64,000 nt of DNA from assembly GCA_023055425.1 (NCBI GenBank), contig JALGPY010000012.1, positions 12,397,922 through 12,461,921 on the forward strand. Direction: 5' to 3'. The translations under genes and the position numbers were made by a program. Of this stretch, positions 37,601 through 48,703 are shown in pieces; the first letter of the stretch is position 1, and each line of letters starts with the position of its first letter. The notes beneath the pieces are model-generated. The model was not told where the DNA came from, searched no databases, and was given only the letters and a program-made list of their open reading frames with translations. The DNA is from Linanthus parryae (lineage: Eukaryota > Streptophyta > Magnoliopsida > Ericales > Polemoniaceae).

Positions 37601-40600
37601 GTTCTATTGCTTTCCTTGTTGTGTCAGAGTTGGTTACCAACTGGTTCCTGTCATTCTTGGGAACAATTTCATTTCATAGATTGTTGGTTTCTTTGGATTG
37701 ATTTTTTTTCCTATTGGTATGATAAGAGGGTTTAAATATTTTCAGGGTGAAGGAATGACCAGCATTGAGCCAGGAGCTAAAAATATAAATGACATCTGTA
37801 TCATAGAAGGGAGTGGCTTGATATTTTTGGCCCTGGACTCCAGTGAGATACCATATTCCTTCATACCAGCATTGGGACCTGCTCCAAAGTGGTGTTCTTA
37901 CTTGGAAAACTTAACGGTGTGATTGATGAACACTTTAAATTGACTTCATTAGTTATTTCTGTTTGTTGAACTTTTCAGAGCTGATGGTAATGCTGCTCTC
38001 TGGTTTTCCTCTGTAGGAAGAGATGGAGGAGGATGCACAAACAACAATTTATGATGATTATAAATTCTTGACGAAGGAAGACCTTGAGCGACTGAATCTG
38101 ACAGGTTTTATAGGCTCCAATCTTTTGAGAGCCTACATGCATGGCTTCTTTGTCAACCACAAATTGTTTAAAAAGGTTATTTACACTGTCCTGAGCTATT
38201 AGTGTAATATCTTTTCTGCAACTTTTGATATGTGAAGGCTTAATTGTCGTCCCTGTTCTTTGCTTAAATACGGTATTTAAGGAAGTTAGTTCCTAGGGTT
38301 TATTCGTCAGAGTCAGTTACTATCATTATGTTTATTTTGTCTGCAATCCGTCATAGTTGTCCAGTCTCAGCATTCAGTCCCGTACATCAGATCGGATCTT
38401 GCACTTGTTCTACCCTTCAGGCTTAGCTGCATTCATATAGTTTATAATTACCTGTTTTCTCGGAGAAAGTTGTTTCATGGACACATTAACTTCCCACAAT
38501 TTAAGCCGAAAAAATATTCAGGTCTGGGCTCCTGCATGTCTTTTGCTGGGAATTCCAAGAACCTCTGCATTTTAAGAAGATTATTTGTGTGCAAAAGCTT
38601 CTTTTTGAAAGTGACTTCTTACTTCAATGTCTTTGGGCTTCCATTGTTTTTATGTAGAGGTTTAACTATTTAAGCAATAGGCCTCTTCAACATGATCTTC
38701 AGTTGCGGTATTGTTTATGCGTTTGACGAGGAACTTGCTAAATCTGCTGTCTGGTAATTTATCCAATTGTTTTGTTCACAGGCACAAGCAATGGTCAATC
38801 CATTTGCATATGATTCATACTTGGAACAGAAGAAAAAGGAGAAACAGGAGGAAATGCGTGCCTCTCGTATCACGGTTAGTTTCTACCTTCCCCTGGGAAT
38901 TATATTCTTATGATTTATGAATTTCCTTTCCTTTGCATATGTCATGAAGTGACAAATTAAGTGATGAGATGTGCTTTTTCTCTAACTGTATTGATGGCGG
39001 TGGAATACTATTAGCTTCCCTGCAGAACAAAGCTATAGGATGTATCTCTATTGGTTTACTTTTCCCTGCAAATATGGGATTCATGTTATTAATGTTCATA
39101 TGCTGACACCAACACACGTTTAACAATATTTTTGTTCCTTAAGAGGTATCTTGGAGATTTTTTGTACGGTTTAACACATCGGAAGTATAGACTGCTGGTA
39201 ATTAGACTTTGAAAAGAGGACCTTGCACATTTGGGGCTGAGATTTTTCAGGAGAAAGTTTTAAAAGAATATAAAACATTTTTTGTCTTTTACTCATAATA
39301 TTATTTAACTTGATGATCACTCTTTGACTGAGAAAGAAGCATAATAATGTACACATTTCAACCCAGTGTTATTGGGATTTTAATATATGTTAGGTATCAC
39401 TGTTGCTTGTTAGTACTTCAAAAGTATTATTCACTGTGCCTCTGTTGCTCAAGTGTTTGACAATGTTGTATGTTAAAAAGTTTAACCTTTTCCCTTATCT
39501 TGACTGGTAACATCTGTCTTACTTTTCTTATATTGCAGATGACAAGGAAACTGCCTAAAGTTAACCGCGAACTTGCAGCACGCATGCTTGAAGATGAAGA
39601 AGCAGAGAACGAACAAGATGAAGATGGTGCTGATGCGAAGAAGACATCAAAGAAAAAGAAACGTGTCAGCACTGCTGACATTACCGACGAACGATTCTCA
39701 CAAATGTTTGAAAAAGAGGTAAAGATTAAATTGCTTGGGTAATCATGTGACAGTGCTTCTAATCTTTCAATCATGTTATACCTACATTTTTGAGTCTCAA
39801 GCTTTGCTGAGTTTTACCTTTGTGAGCACTTGGAAGCTTAAAAGAGATCCACATACCACGAATAAATGAGAAATGAGTAAAGATGGAATTTTCAGTGTGT
39901 CATATCACGTGCGCTCAAACATCGAGGAACAGGGAAAAATCGGGGTTACATGCTAAAATGAGCAATATTCTTAACTGGATATTCTAGACTCTCCATATAT
40001 TCTATGAAAATCTTTGCTTCCAAATCTCTAGTGGTGTATAATTTACATTGTGAATTCTGGTTTTGGTGTCTAGGATTATGAAATTCGTCCGGATTCCGAG
40101 GAGTATCTGGCTTTACATCCTATGGCCAAGCAGCAGCAGCAGCCTAATTTGGTCAAGGAACATTTGGATCCTCTTATGGAAGATGACGAGCAGAATCTAA
40201 ATGGCTCTGATGAATCAGAGTCAGAGGATGAGGACAATGACGACCCAACAAAATCGAAGAAGAAATCGCGAGTCCCAAGGTTGGTATCCCTGTCGATTGT
40301 TTACGTAGTTATACTGTGACCCTGTTTGGTATCAGCTGAAAATCTGAAAAATCAGCTGATGATATGAGTGGAAAATCCAGCTGAACTAAAACCACAATCT
40401 GTTTGGTATGAGCTGAAATTATAGATCACTAACTTGATCCTTTTAACAATAAAGAGCTCTATACTCGAGTAATTGAATACACCTATTTATAATTGAACTG
40501 TGTTCATGCTAATGTAAAAAGAATATCAAAATTATTTTTTTAGAGATTTTCAGCTGCATAATCTCCCATTTTAAAGATTCTAAGATTGCACATAGATTAT

Positions 40601-41281
40601 TTTACTCTGCAGATTATCAGCTTTTAATTGTGATTTGACAAATTCTAGTTGTTGAAAAGAGGGCGATGGGCGATTCCAAACAGGCACTGTGATTTGATAA
40701 ATTCTAGTTGTGTTATTAGATAATTAAATAAGAATCACAGGATTAAAGAAATTACTGTTCCTCGATTGTGGTTTATGGAGACAATTGTTATATTATTATC
40801 TTCTCCTACACATAAGTTACGCGTATTATGTTGAAAGGGTACTGGGTTCTACACATGAGGAGGGATATCACTAAGTTGATTGTGACTACTTGATAAAATC
40901 CACAGGTTATATGAAGTGAAAGACGATCGACACGCGGAAGCGTTCTTCAACCAACGATCACTTGCAAAGGAAGATGCTCTTCCACTGGGTGAAAGAGTTG
41001 CAGCTATGGAGAAACAACAACACCGGGCCTCCAAAAATGTTAAGTTTGGTCCAGGAGGATCGAGAGAGATCACTTTTGTTTCCAGAAGCAAGGCTAAGTA
41101 TCAGGAAGATGAGGACGATAGGGAAGAACCACGAGCAAAGAGGAGGGGAGTGCAATCATTGGGATTCAAACCAGATAGATCATCATCAGGTGGATTTAGA
41201 GGCAGAGGAGGGAGAGGTGGTGGTCGAGGTAGAGGAGGAAGTCGTGGTGGTGGAAGAGGCAGAGGGAGAGGAAGGCGGTGA
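25624..41281 (+). CDS. NOL10: Nucleolar protein 10 homologue (NOL10/Enp2, Arabidopsis EDA7), 16 exons
   Basis: WD40 nucleolar protein needed for small ribosomal subunit assembly (yeast Enp2); loss of Arabidopsis EDA7 arrests the embryo sac. Exons by eye: 25624-25756, 26634-26732, 26848-26939, 29619-29719, 30684-30774, 35761-35819, 35946-36066, 36494-36562, 36709-36761, 36853-36961, 37746-37916, 38017-38175, 38782-38874, 39539-39718, 40074-40279, 40906-41281. They total 2112 nt, 703 residues, in frame. The start MSYQGGSLKSTSINGVKVYS matches the family start. WD40 repeats fill residues about 45-360; ITDERFSQMFEKEDYEIRPD (about 497-516) is the NUC153 motif, an acidic patch follows at about 545-566, and the C-terminus (about 674-703) is an RGG-rich tail fit for RNA binding. 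Introns have GT-AG ends except intron 7 (36067-36493), which is GC-AG. All exons look intact, so the gene is probably active. Confidence 0.95.
26082..26325 (+). mobile_element. Possible small Helitron in NOL10 intron 1
   Basis: The 3' side has a 6-bp-stem hairpin GTGCCCTCGGGCAC, 8 nt, then CTAG followed by T, the shape of a Helitron 3' end. A 5' end A/TCTACATAATAAG is plausible. Inside, two diverged repeats of a TAAGCTG(T)...GGGGAATAAGC unit are seen. The 5' boundary is an inference. Confidence 0.5.
26940..29618 (+). other. NOL10 intron 3 (2.7 kb)
   Basis: GT-AG intron. No host gene inside. A GC-richer block at about 28310-28470 (CGGGTAGGAATATGG, GGGTAGGCTTCTTGAGG) is related in inverted orientation to 33240-33400 in intron 5, suggesting copies of one unidentified repeat. 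The remainder is AT-rich without recognised content. Confidence 0.6.
33397..33761. mobile_element. Tourist/Harbinger-like MITE
   Basis: Left end GAGCATCTCCCAC and complemented right end AAGCATCTCTCAT, with homology continuing inwards (AAAAC.TTCCCTGG.CTAAA). Flanked by TAA at 33394-33396 and 33762-33764, the 3-bp duplication of PIF/Harbinger elements. No coding capacity. Confidence 0.7.
33881..34138. mobile_element. Foldback MITE, copy 1 of 4
   Basis: Core inverted repeats GGTCACTTTGACTCGGT and ACCGAGTCAAAGTGACCCA flank an AT-rich spacer with GTGTTATAGAGTAAAGTTAACTC-like phrase (GTTATAGAGTAAAG). The same core appears at 45571, 46420 and 48704. Ends of this copy are eroded. Confidence 0.7.
35178..35385. 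repeat. Two tandem copies of a 104-bp unit
   Basis: The unit beginning AATGAGACCCTCACCTATAC is repeated at 35178-35281 and 35282-35385 with only a few differences (GTCATATG/GGCATATG, CCATAGCCGC/CCGTAGCCAC). A recent local duplication in intron 5. Confidence 0.9.
40320..40685. mobile_element. Possible hAT-like MITE in NOL10 intron 15
   Basis: Ends CCCTGTTTGGTATC and, complemented, GCCTGTTTGGAATC. ACTGTGA lies on both sides (40313-40319 and 40686-40692). A nearby repeat TGTGATTTGAYAAATTCTAG at 40629 and 40688 makes the duplication less clear. No gene. Confidence 0.5.
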
Positions 41282-42239
41282 ATTTGAAAACTGGGGATTT
41301 TTTTTGGTTCATCTGTTGGAAGCATTCTTCAGCTTGGTTCTGAAGAATGTTATGAGGCAGTGTTATTGGGATTTGCACTCTTCGGATGTACAATAGGAGA
41401 CTAATACTAGGTATGGGTATCTGGGGAAGGCTACTATCCAGCGGCTTGAGGTTCTCCTTACCCAAATTACTTGGAAGAAGGAAGCGAATGTGTTTGTTTG
41501 GTTTATATCCCTAGTATATTCTAGCAATTGTTATGTCATTTCCTTATAAACCCGTTGGCTGTGTAGCTCAAGTTTTGATATTTTATGAACTGTTAAATTT
41601 TTGAAGTACTTGGTTCCTACTAGTGCTAATTGTTTTGTAATGCTGATGTATGTATTCAGAAGTACTACTATTAGGCATGTATGATACTCCTTGCCTCACA
41701 AAGTTTAAGGGGATGCTTTTGACCTGAATTTACTAAATTGTCATTTGTCTCGCGTTATTTTTCTTAAACTGAGAAAGTATGAGAGAAGAAGGAAGTGAAA
41801 GAACAGGAGTATGTTACTTTTTAAAAGTATGACAATTATTTTGAGATTTATTTGTCTTGTGTTATTTTTCTTAAACTGAAAAAGTAAGAGAGAAGACGGA
41901 AGTGAAAGAACAGGAGTATGTTACTTTTTAAAAGTATGACGATTATTTTGAGATTTATGTCTCACGCAAGTATGTCAATAACAATGAGGCGGATGGAGAA
42001 ATGAATTACTGAATTCATGGTGTGGAATGGTTGAAATCTACTGATGGACAGTTTTTAGTTTTGTTCAAGTGGTTCACAATTTTGTGATGGTATGGGGAGG
42101 TTGCAACATGCAAGTGTCATCAGATAGGAGATTTGATTCCATCGGACTCTGAAATACTATTGGAAAGAAAAGAAAGAAATAGAGAACAAGCAGGATTATA
42201 CATTAGAGAGAGATTGGACTGCTGAGTTTAACTGTTTTC
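41282..42239 (+). other. NOL10 3' UTR and downstream
   Basis: The 3' UTR probably fills the first few hundred bases; no certain poly(A) signal can be picked. At 41743-41956 a unit of about 107 bp (contains GTTATTTTTCTTAAACTGA and GAACAGGAGTATGTTAC) occurs twice in tandem. No other gene seen. Confidence 0.5.
41743..41956. repeat. Two tandem copies of a 107-bp unit
   Basis: Both copies carry TTATTTTTCTTAAACTG, GGAAGTGAAAGAACAGG and TACTTTTTAAAAGTATGAC, with about ten differences between them. Confidence 0.85.
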
Positions 42240-42579
42240 GAGGAAAAAATTAGTTCTCCATTAGAACACTAAAACGGATGAATGTGTGCCGATCATTCAA
42301 GAAATGGTAGACTGTACTGATGAGAAAGTATTCATTGGGTCTAGCCCCACCACCGTGGCATGCCTGCGTGGTGGGGTGCGCCATTCATCTTCTGACAAAT
42401 ATGCACTAGTCAGATGGAACCCACCAAATTTTGCTTGTTTGTCAAAAGCTGAATGGCGCGCCCCACCACGCAGGCATGCCACAGTGGTGGGGCTAGCCCC
42501 AATAAATACTTTCTCCTGTACTGATAGTTTGCATAAGTGACGTACTTTGGTGCTCTAATGGAGCACTAAACAATTTTCG
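42240..42579. mobile_element. Long-hairpin foldback element with 8-bp target duplication
   Basis: The element folds on itself over almost its whole 340 bp. Arms include CTAGCCCCACCACYGTGGCA and CATGCCTGCGTGGTGGGG, matched nearly perfectly in inverse order at 42440-42495, and outer arms AGTTCTCCATTAGAACAC and GTGCTCTAATGGAGCACT. CTGTTTTC flanks both sides (42232-42239 and 42580-42587). An 8-bp duplication suggests a hAT-mobilised MITE. As RNA it would make a long, little-bulged hairpin suitable for small-RNA processing; that it is transcribed is not shown. Confidence 0.8.
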
Positions 42580-42587
42580 CTGTTTTC

Positions 42588-45062
42588 ACAGTTTTGCATG
42601 AATTGTTTATCAGTGTTAATGGACCACTTGCCAAGTTGACATGGAGTAGAATAGTTATAGCTTCTCTTCCCTTTTGTGTTGAAATGGGAAGCTGGATTTC
42701 ACCTTGGGAGTTGGAACTGCAGATTCTTCAAATTGCTTGGATTTTGGAATTACGTTTCCCAAGAAGATTCATACTGCCAATAATCTATTTATGGCAGATC
42801 CTGTATCGCCTTCGCAGAAAAAAAAAAGTCACATTTTTTTTACGACAGTAATAGATAATACAATATTGAAAACAGAAAAAGAAGGAATCTACAATTGTGT
42901 TAAGGTCGTCACAAAAGTTGAACATATTTGCGATTTGTGCACATTCTCTTCCAAAATTAAAATTAGAAAAACGACTGACAGTGTAACTACTACTTTTGTG
43001 GATTAATTCCATTATTATTATTATGTTTAGTCATATTAGTTCTATTACTATATTCGCCATATTGGTATCATGATTCAGGATTATATCAACTACACATATA
43101 ATCAGAAGTTCGACATGTTGGTTGAGTACCACAAAATTTTTCACTATTTTCCTAGGTTTTGGGGGCATAGAAAGGTCCTCTTCAGAGTGATGTCTCCAGC
43201 AGGAGTCAACCGAGTTGGTCATGCAGGCATGGACACCTGTGAGTGATGCTTAAGGTTACTTGATCAAACATGACTCCTCTAAAGTGATGCTTCCATGCCT
43301 CATAAAAATAATATAAAATAAAGTGATGCTTCTGAATATCAGGATCATCCATCATAAATGCACAAGCTACTTACTAGCATGGTAATCTTCCTATTCGGTG
43401 GCAGCCACCAGGTGTTTGTGAAAATGCCACGTCTTTTAGATCTCCATTTTTATTATTAATAGTCAAAGCAGACACCATAGAGTTTTACACACACTGCCAC
43501 AGCTGACTAGCTAACATCACCTTCATTGAAAGCTCTCAACCAATTCTTCCGATTCTTCTTGTTTTGGACCCTTTTGGCCATGTTTAAAGTTAGAATCTGC
43601 AAACACTACTACTACTTGAACAAAGCAAAAGAATAGTTTCTCAACTTCAGAGAATCCTCTAGTGAGACTTGAGGTTGGTGCCAAGCAGAGATTGAGTTTG
43701 TACTCCTATGTGTTTTATTTAGTGCCTCTTTTGCTTTTGTTGGGTGATCAAGATATCATTAGTTTATTGAATCATGCATGAGAGCTTAAATATGTTCACT
43801 TTAGTAAGCAGTCCATGTTTATGAATTACAGTTTTTAGGATCAGTTTCACTCAAAAAGTAGTCTTCTAAGAGATATGAACTGTTATGTTTGTTAACTTCC
43901 GTGATTTTTCTTTTGAGGAAAGCTTCCATGAAAGTTATTCATCCATGTATTTTCTTTTCACCTGAAACATGTTGACAGTTGTCCAGCATCGGGATTGTCT
44001 CTTGTGTGCATCTGGGGAGAGAATTATCCGAACAAGTACCTGGGTTTAATTCAAATCTTGGTTGGTTTGTTATTTTTAAGTGGAGATTAAGATCTTCGGA
44101 TTCTTTAATCTCCTGATAGCAGAGTATCTAACATTTTTTATAGTAGATTTTCAGCTCATATAAGTCACTTTTTTTATAATATTTGTGGATTTCAGCAAAC
44201 TTTTTTTGTTTTTGGATTAATAGGCAAGAGATTTTTAGATTTTCAATTAGCAGGAAACACATGCTCTATAATGTGCAATACATTTGGTAATGCACTAGGG
44301 AGAACTCCATGGATTCTTGACATCTACCTTAAGTGGTATTGGGGTTGGAGCAGTGATGTCATACCATCTGATGTACATATATGTACCACCTCAATAGGGG
44401 AGCCCTTCATTCTTCACCGATTATGAAGTTTTACCCTTTCCAATTTTGCGGGTATTTATTTCCCCACATAAAATGACCCTCATGTAGGCTGTGAATGTCA
44501 CCTTGAGCTTCGTTTTTCATTTCATGGTTAAGTTTATGATATATCCTGATATCTCTTTCCTTCTGTTGTCTAATTAGGATAAACATACAGTGACATTCAG
44601 GCATCAGATAAGTCCGTTCTTGAAATAATTGTTCAAGGCTTTTTGGGATATACTATTTTCCAAGAATGAAGATAAGTTTTCTCGGTAAAAATAAAGGGAT
44701 AGAGAAGTTGATGGGATCAATGTTATATAAGCCAATTTTAGGGGGAAGAACATATGTCAGAGAGATTATATAGATTATTATTGAGCTATGTTTAATTCAA
44801 CATGGTGATGAAACTTGCAAATGACCTTATTGTAGAGGACAAATACTTACCTTCTCCTTCCTTATCTTCCACTCTTATTTATATGCGACATTTATGGAAG
44901 AATCTCATATCATTTGCTAAATTTAGCTAACAGAAGAAATATTACAAATCTAAAAATTGACTTCCCAGAAACTTGAAATTTCATAATATTATTCTCAACT
45001 ATTTATAGTGACTTATTTGGTTTTCAGTCTCTAGTTGTTGTTGTCTCAGTTTTGGAGTGAAG
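42588..45062. other. Intergenic region upstream of UPS
   Basis: AT-rich, no supported gene. The UPS promoter and any 5' UTR exon must lie in the right part; CT-rich sequence at about 43500-43680 could be a non-coding first exon, but no splice pair is convincing. Small open frames at 42594-43012 and 43031-43222 have no recognisable domain. Confidence 0.5.
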
Positions 45063-47745
45063 ATGTTCCTGGTGGAGAGCAAAGGAGGTGCTATAACCTG
45101 CATATTGGTGGCACTTCTCTTCTTGGGTACTTGGCCTGCACTACTAACTCTCCTAGAGAGACGGGGTCGGCTGCCTCAGCACACGTACCTCGATTACGCG
45201 ATCACAAACTTAGTCGGCGCCGTGGTGATTGCTCTCACTGCAGGTCAGATTGGTGCCAGCAAGCCAAACATGCCAAACTTCTTAACTCAACTTTCTCAGG
45301 TGAATTGCTCTTGGTTTATTACTGTTCAGTTTGTCTGGTTAGTTAAATGCACACACTTCCTCCATTGTTGGTGAAATCTTGTGACTGAAGACAGCTCCTA
45401 TGTAGCTTAAAAGAATCTAACTGCATTCTCCCATAGTAGAGGCCTTGTTTGGGTAAGGGATAAGGAGGAAGGTATAGGGATAAATTCTACCTGTCGTCTC
45501 TTATACCGCATTCGGGTGCAGCACAAGCAACATGTACAACTCATCCCTCCTTTTTTGCCTAAAAACTTATTAGCTCTGTTCCCTCTCTATCTTCCTAGTG
45601 CACTATTCTTTGACCCGGTGATTTGGTTAGCAAAACGATGCAAGAATATAGTCAATCACCAGGTCAAAGTGACCTCTGAAAGTCAAACTAGGAGGATAGA
45701 GAGGGAACGGAGGTAGTATATCATAAGCTAGTATTAGGAGTCCGGGGAAAGAGTGGATGGTGGGACACGACTAAAATACCCCTAAGGAATCTAAAAAGTG
45801 ACATCGATACCCCTATTCGTTCAGATATTTCCCACTTCACATATAGCATATTATCCTTCCCTATCCAAAAACTAAAGAATGAGAATTTTAGTATCCTGCT
45901 CTCTATTTAAGTATAATCATATTCCACCTCATATCCTAGTATATACCTTATATCTCTCTTTCTTATACTTCCGACTTATTTGTCGACAACAATTTATAGG
46001 ATAATTGGCCATGTGTGTTGATGGCAATGGGTGGCGGAATATTTCTTAGCCTCGGCAATCTGGCTACGCAATACGCTTGGCCTTTCGTCGGCCTTTCAGT
46101 CACTGAGGTGATCACTTCAAGCATTGCAGTTGTCATAGGTAATATTATGTTCCTACTAATCGCAATTCACACAGTCAACTGTAGAAAGTTTTACAAATTA
46201 CATCCTTGTGTAGGTACTACCTTGAACTATTTCTTGGACGACCGAATCAACAAAGCTGCTATTCTTTTCCCTGGTGTCGGATGCTTCCTCATTGCAGTTT
46301 GTCTAGGCTCAGCTGTTCACTCCTCAAACTCAAGGGACAATGCAGAGAAACTCAGAGCCTTATCTAGTGGATATGAAAATGGACCAGGGTATGAAGCAAA
46401 CCTCAGTCTTCATTACCTGTACCATTCCGATTCTTGTCTTTTCCCATCATTCTGACTTTTAGACTCGTATCCGGGTCACTTTGAGCGGGTGATTTGGATT
46501 GCAAACTGATACGATTTTCTGATAATTATTTCACCGTGTTATAGAATAACTTTTACTCTACGACACCATGAAAAAATTATCAAAAAGTTGCATCATTTAG
46601 CTACCCCAGTGAATAGTGGTAAAAGTCAGAACGATAGGAAAGAGAAGAATCAGAGTGGTACCTTACTTTTATGAACTCATGCGCCTTCTTTTTGGCTGTC
46701 AAGTGACACTGGTTTTTATGTTTGACAGGGCGATAGAAATCACCGGGTTGAAAGAAAAAGTAGCATCTGAAGGTGGGGAGAGTTCACTGGGAGTAGTAGA
46801 AGAAATTTCTCTTTGCAAGAGAAAATGATTATACATGTGATGGTCTTTCTTTTGTTTTGCAAAATTGATGTTATTAGGTGGAATGAAGGATTTGGAAAAT
46901 GGGAAACCCGAGAAAGCAAAAACCGGAACTGCAGATTTTCTTATAGAGCTCGAGAACCAGCGATCAATCAAGGTTTGTGTATGAAATCTGAGTCTGGAAT
47001 TGTTTTCTTACAGTAGAAAATAAAGTCCAAATTCTTCAAACCTTGAGGAACATGTTTGACATGAGCTGAAAACTTGTAGATTCTAAAACAGGTGTTTGGG
47101 AAGAGTATTTTCATAGGGCTGACCATAACCTTCTTTGCTGGATGCTGTTTCGCGCTTTTCTCGCCAGCATTCAACTTAGCGACCAATGATCAATGGCGCA
47201 CGATGGAGGATGGGGTTCCTCATTTGGTTGTCTATACTGCATTCTTCTACTTCTCAATCGCGTCCTTTGTGATTGCTGTAGCTTTAAACATCATCTTCTT
47301 ATATCGCCCTCTACTTAATATACCTAAATCATCTATTAAAGCGTACCTGAAGGATTCGAATGGAAGACAGTGGGCGCTTTTGGCCGGACTTTTGTGTGGC
47401 ATAGGGAATGGCCTGCAGTTCATGGGAGGTCAAGCTGCTGGTTATGCAGCTGCAGATGCTGTTCAGGTCAGTTTACTATTATGTCTTTCCTGTCTTATTC
47501 TTCATTCTCGTGCGATGTAACTGTGCATATAGATTAGAGTTTTTGACATTGTAACCCCCATGCAGTACATGTTCATTGACAGTGCGTTACATGAGAATAT
47601 AAATAACTTCCATGCGGCATTGGTTTTACTTACATCACACACCCATTGTTTTGATTTATTGACATCAGGCACCAACAATATTGATGACGAATGTGTACTC
47701 TTAGGTGCGATGTCAGTAAAATCAGAACTGTGTGGCTCAGTGGGT

Positions 47746-47776
<31 letters not shown>

Positions 47777-48419
47777 TCTGTCAATTCTCATAGTGTATGC
47801 ATCGCACTATCTGCGAACATATACTGTGTGGAGGTTATATGTCAAATGTTCTATAGATTATGTGGTGGCATTTAAATCGCAAAAATTGTTTTTGAAAACT
47901 AATCCAAATTAGGTACCGAATGCTGATATGATCTTTGTATAGATGAATCTTACTAAAAAATGTACACTCGTCGTTATCCATCTGAGACGAGCTGAAGTGA
48001 CATCTTTCATGTCAACATTTACTAATAATACTGAAAACATTTAATCGCTGTTATCCTTTGAACAGGAAAACACGCCCTAGGCGTAGCAATACCTCATTTT
48101 ACAACCACGTTGGATATGCAGAGCAGATTAAAATCTCCCCCCCCCCCCCCCCCCAAACCCCAAATCCCAAAAGGCATGAACTTAGATAGGAATTTCGGTA
48201 TACTATCTTCATAGCTTTTTGTGTTTTAAATGGTTTTTTGTTTGACATGATGTTTTCAAACAGGCTCTACCGCTAGTAAGCACCTTTTGGGGTATTCTAT
48301 TCTTTGGAGAGTACAGGAGATCGTCCAGAAGGACGTACGTGTTACTGGTTAGTATGTTGGTCATGTTTGTCGTGGCTGTGGCGGTGCTTATGGCATCATC
48401 TGGGCACCGGAAGACTTGA
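45063..48419 (+). CDS. UPS: Ureide permease (UPS family), 7 exons
   Basis: Plasma-membrane proton-coupled importer for allantoin, uracil and related compounds. Exons by eye: 45063-45299, 46000-46138, 46214-46388, 46729-46772, 46878-46972, 47092-47466, 48264-48419; 1221 nt, 406 residues, in frame. The start MFLVESKGGAITCILVALLF corresponds to MYLVESKGG of Arabidopsis UPS. WPALLTLLERRGRLPQHTYL, LSVTEVITSS, FSPAFNLATNDQW and GLQFMGGQAAGYAAADAVQ are diagnostic; the end is VLMASSGHRKT. About ten hydrophobic segments surround a charged central loop coded by exons 3-5. The P-loop-like AxxxxGK(S/T) reported in the loop reads SIKVFGKS here (residues 228-235), Ser replacing Ala. Reading through exon 4 instead of splicing at 46773 gives a stop 66 nt later, so a short isoform is possible. 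Exons 4 and 5 are the least certain. Confidence 0.93.
45571..45715. mobile_element. Foldback MITE, copy 2 of 4, in UPS intron 1
   Basis: Terminal repeat TAGCTCTGTTCCCTCTCTA against complemented TACCTCCGTTCCCTCTCTA, TA on both edges. Core TTTGACCCGGTGATTTGGTT / AATCACCAGGTCAAAGTGAC as in the other copies. Shortest copy, 145 bp; Stowaway-like. Confidence 0.8.
46420..46660. mobile_element. Foldback MITE, copy 3 of 4, in UPS intron 3
   Basis: Ends TACCATTCCGATTCTTGTC and complemented TACCACTCTGATTCTTCTC with TA at the edges. Fills 240 of the 340 bp of intron 3 and contains GGTCACTTTGAGCGGGTGAT and CACCGTGTTATAGAATAAC. Confidence 0.85.
47746..47773 (+). repeat. G28 homopolymer in UPS intron 6
   Basis: 28 uninterrupted G on the sense strand; the exact length in the genome is uncertain because such runs are error-prone. 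A run of 18 C follows in the same intron at 48137-48154. Confidence 0.9.
48137..48154 (+). repeat. C18 homopolymer in UPS intron 6
   Basis: 18 uninterrupted C, 363 nt downstream of the G28 run in the same intron; the two could pair in the pre-mRNA. Confidence 0.9.
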
Positions 48420-48703
48420 AAACGGCTCATGAGTCTTCCACTATTACGATCAACTTCTGTAGTAACAGGCGTATTTCTGAATTTTCTCATGCTTCCTGTG
48501 TTTGAAAACTCTTTTAGAATAATATGGTTTCCTATAAATATGATGTAACAACGTGTTTGCTCAACTTTCTGTTGATCATCTATTAGCTTGTAGGATAAAT
48601 GTAAGTGCGAGGATGAAGGGTTGAAGTGCAATCTGTCATCATATAACTTTATTTGATGTGATTTTCAAGCTATTATTTAATTTTTGTAGGCTTCATTCGA
48701 TCT
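48420..48703 (+). other. UPS 3' UTR
   Basis: Downstream of the stop codon, AT-rich; TATAAATATGATG near 48535 and GATAAATGTAAG near 48594 lie where a plant poly(A) signal may be, but none is certain. No other gene. Confidence 0.45.

Noticed and set aside
41101..41465. Frames rich in Pro and Leu antisense to NOL10 and rich in Glu and Val in another frame
   Set aside because: Shadows of the RGG-coding exon 16 of NOL10.
48209..48631. 140-residue antisense frame across UPS exon 7
   Set aside because: No domain; it is the complement of the conserved transporter exon and 3' UTR.
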